Assembly (NCBI GenBank): GCA_029379385.1
Contig: CM055605.1
Coordinates: forward strand, 992,001 to 1,056,000
Source of the DNA: Quillaja saponaria
Taxonomy: Eukaryota > Streptophyta > Magnoliopsida > Fabales > Quillajaceae
Reading direction: 5' to 3'
Length of the DNA: 64,000 bases
Shown here one piece after another: positions 61,170 to 64,000 of the stretch (positions are counted from its first letter, which is position 1; the number at the start of each line of letters is the position of its first letter). The position numbers and the translations under genes were made by a program. Below the pieces are notes generated by a model, which had not been told where the DNA came from, searched no databases, and saw nothing but the letters and a program-made list of their open reading frames with translations.

Positions 61170-63893
61170 TTGTTTAACTCAATTTTCGCCACCTCGCTTA
61201 CTCCCGCCACCGCCACCAATATAAATTTACTTCTTCCTGTCCCTCTCATGATCCTATCATCCATTCTGTTATCTTCTTTGTTGCTGTTTTTCCTTCTCTT
61301 CCAATGGCGCCACCCAAAAGACCACCGCTTACCACCCGGCTCCATGGGCTGGCCTTATATCGGAGAGACCCTCAAGCTCTACACTCAAAACCCAGATTAC
61401 TTCTTTTCCAAGAGGCAACAACGGTACCACATTCATATAGACAAACATATACTTAGATATATTTATATAATTAATTATGAATGTGCTTAATTAATATACA
61501 AACTATAAATTTGTCATTTGTGGTCCCACTACTATTTCTTTTGTATTTAGTTATGGAAAGGAATTATTTATTTCATGTATATTATAGGTACGGGAATATA
61601 TTCAAGAGCAACATACTGGGATGTCCATGCGTGATGATTTCAAGTCCAGAAGCAGCAAAGACTGTGCTAGTGAGTCAAGCATATTTGTTCAAGCCCACGT
61701 ATCCTCCAAGCAAAGAGAGAATGATAGGTCCTGAAGCGATTTTCTTTCATCAGGGGGACTACCATTCAATTCTGAGGAATTTAGTTCAGGCGTCGTTTTT
61801 ACCTTCAGCACTTAAAGGCTCAGTCTCACACATAGAACAAATAGTTATGAAAATGTTGTCCACTTGGAAAAACAAGAAGAAGGTCAACACCTTGCAAGAG
61901 ATGAAGAGTGTACGTTCTTTAACGTTAATTTGTTTACCTAGCTCCAACCCTTTTAATCTTTTAATTAATGGTTAATGAATTAATTAATTATTTTTGGTGG
62001 ATGTGTTTTTAGTATGCTTTTGAAGTGGCTATGATTTCTGCATTTGGTGACAAAATGGACAATGAAATGGAAGGGATTAAGAAACTCTTTTTGTGCTTGG
62101 AGAAAGGCTACAATTCCCTGCCTTTAGATCTTCCTCTAACTCCTTATAGGAGAGCAATTAAGGTAATTAATATTTTAATTGTCTATTTTGATTTTTTTTC
62201 TTGTCTCACAAGGAAGCCATGTTGATAGTTATCTAGTGATGATCATATAAGAATTTCTCAATTTAGTTTTTGATTATTTGAAGTGGCCAGGATTAATAAA
62301 TGCCTAATATTGGATTTTTTTTTATTTTTTTCTATAGGCAAGGAAGATTTTGAGTGAGACTCTAAGGAGATTAATAGAGAGGAGAAGGGAAAGCAGGAAT
62401 TATGATGGAGGGTTATTAGGAGTTCTATTGGGTGGTAAACAGCAGCGGCTGAATGAGCTGAGTGATTCTCAAATCGCCGATAACATCATCGGAGTAATCT
62501 TTGCCGCACATGATACCACTGCCAGTGTGCTCACCTGGGTCTTGAAGTACTTGCACGACAATGTTGATCTCCTTGAAACCGTTAGGGTAAAATTCCATCC
62601 TTATTTAATTATTTATTTTAATTGAAATGTATGATAGAGATTTAGTACTACATCAAATGTGTATACAGAAAGAACATGAAGGAATTCGAAGGAAACTGGT
62701 GGAAATAGGTAGAGGGCTTATCTGGGATAATACTAGGCACATGCCATTGACTGATAGAGTAAGTCGTAAAAATGAATTATTTACGAGAATGAGTTAGGTG
62801 TAGGGTAATTGATTGACAGTACTAAAGGAATTAACTTGCAGGTGATCCAAGAAACACTTAGAAGAGCGAGCATACTGTCATTCACATTCAGAGAAGCCGT
62901 GCGAGACATTGAGTTTCAGGGATACTTAATTCCTAAAGGTTGGAAGGTCCTTCCACTCTTCAGATGCATTCATCACTCTGCTGATTTGTTCCCTCAGCCT
63001 AACATTTTCGACCCGTCAAGATTCGAGGTATGTAAATGTCCAGCCAGCCTTACACGCACAAGTGCATGGGCTAGAGAGACTTAAGAGTCAAGGTCATGAC
63101 TCATGAGTGTCCTAGCTAGCTAGTATATTTTATCCAAACTTACCAGTCCTTTTCATTTTTTCTGCTTTTGTGATTTGGATATGGGATGTTGATCGACTTG
63201 GTTAGATTATTATACGTATGTGATGGTGCAGGTCCCACCAAGACCTAACACGTACATGCCATTTGGGAATGGAGTTCACTCTTGTCCAGGCAGTGAGTTG
63301 GCCAAGCTTGAGATACTCATCCTCCTCCACCACCTTACCATTTCTTACAGGTAAAGCTTAGTTGTAATTCTTCACCTATCTATCTCTATCTCCTAGCTGC
63401 TAGGATTGATTAGTTCATGGTGGTCCAAGCTAGGTAATAGTGTGTTCTTTAGGCTTTGGAATTCGAAATGGTCCTTTTTAATTACTCATTGAGGAGGTAC
63501 AATAAGCAAAGGCCAAAGGGGCTTTGCTTTCCGTCTTAGTGATCAGCAAGACGTTTAATATTTTTGTATTATAGTATATGTGGCACGCATGCATGAAATC
63601 ATTTTCAAAACGTATATATACATGACTTTTGCATGACATAATGATCTGTCTCTCAGTCCATATATGTTTTCAGAAATAAAAAAATATAGAAATTTGAACT
63701 TTTTGGTCCACACAATTCTCAAAAACCATGACGACTGTAGTTAGAGTTAAATTACTGGTTTAGCAATAGTACTGGTCCACCGAAACAGTTTTAGTTAATT
63801 ACGCAATGGAATTTTTTCAGCTGCGAAAACAAAGACAACGTACCATGAAAACACATGTAGTAGCAGCAGCCATATTTAACACATTGTGTTGTG

Positions 63894-63929
<36 letters not shown>

Positions 63930-64000
63930 TGGCAAGTTTTGGGAGGTGGAGATGGCATACAGTATGGTCCTTTTCCAGTGCCCAAAGGTGGATTACGAAT
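61170..64000 (+). CDS. CYP707A: CYP707A-type abscisic acid 8'-hydroxylase (3' end beyond window)
   Basis: Cytochrome P450 that 8'-hydroxylates abscisic acid, the main ABA breakdown step, at the ER membrane. Eight exons join in phase: 61170-61423, 61588-61909, 62013-62162, 62338-62586, 62669-62758, 62842-63027, 63232-63350 and 63929 to the window end; about 480 residues are visible. An N-terminal membrane anchor is followed by the Pro-rich hinge (LPPGSMGWPYIGETLKLY), the I-helix FAAHDTTASVLTW, ETLR of the K-helix, and the haem loop PFGNGVHSCPG with the Cys ligand. The exact hinge text is a CYP707A hallmark. The stop codon is not in the window, but only a few residues should be missing. The last intron ends in an AT microsatellite. 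Confidence 0.95.
63896..63927 (+). repeat. AT microsatellite at the last CYP707A splice acceptor
   Basis: About fifteen AT/TA dinucleotides run straight into the AG acceptor at 63927-63928. No pyrimidine tract is seen between the repeat and the exon. Confidence 0.88.

Noticed and set aside
1..64000. tRNA, rRNA, CRISPR arrays or intact transposons
   Set aside because: I saw no cloverleaf with A and B boxes, rRNA cores, regular spacer arrays or transposase/polyprotein frames; a tRNAscan and RepeatMasker run would be decisive.

Overview
The window is nuclear DNA from a flowering plant, almost certainly a dicot. Genes have many introns with GT-AG borders, intergenic DNA is strongly A+T-rich, and the gene families are plant ones (TOC75, LUX, RD29/LTI65, CYP707A, RTFL/DVL, SIAMESE-related, RDUF RING ligases). 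There are no prokaryotic or CRISPR features. The species cannot be fixed from the sequence alone.

Layout. 2.5-6.7 kb: intact TFIIA large subunit (+). 7.6-8.0 kb: short conserved plant protein of unknown function (-). 9.16-9.61 kb: broken C-terminal piece of Rubisco activase. 10.3-12.2 kb: LTI65/RD29-type stress protein (-). 13.8-17.9 kb: TOC75 chloroplast import channel (+). 18.2-29.8 kb: accessory cluster with one intact F-box gene of the S-locus-F-box-like type, a second copy with a broken start, two further fragments, and a frameshifted T2 ribonuclease between them on the opposite strand. 30.2-34.8 kb: a multi-exon SDIR1 RING ligase relic (-), preceded by a small unrecognised spliced ORF. 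35.5-36.6 kb: RDUF-type RING ligase (-) with one apparent frameshift. 37.0-37.8 kb: tandem repeat array. 41.1-47.4 kb: Pumilio RNA-binding protein (+). 48.4-49.0 kb: relic of a plastid-targeted membrane protein (-), divergent from LUX (+, 49.5-50.5 kb). 53.9-55.1 kb: ZIP metal transporter (+). 55.8-56.1 kb: RTFL/DVL peptide (-). 58.0-58.2 kb: SIAMESE-related CDK inhibitor (-). 61.2-64.0 kb: CYP707A ABA 8'-hydroxylase (+), running off the window edge.

Most genes are independent housekeeping or regulatory loci. Two themes stand out. First, the 18-30 kb block pairs F-box genes with a secreted T2 RNase, the combination used in RNase-based self-incompatibility, and it shows duplication, apparent gene conversion and decay. 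Second, several loci belong to families linked to abscisic acid (LTI65, SDIR1 relic, RDUF ligase, CYP707A); this may be chance. Several otherwise good genes carry single-base indels, so natural decay has to be separated from assembly error.
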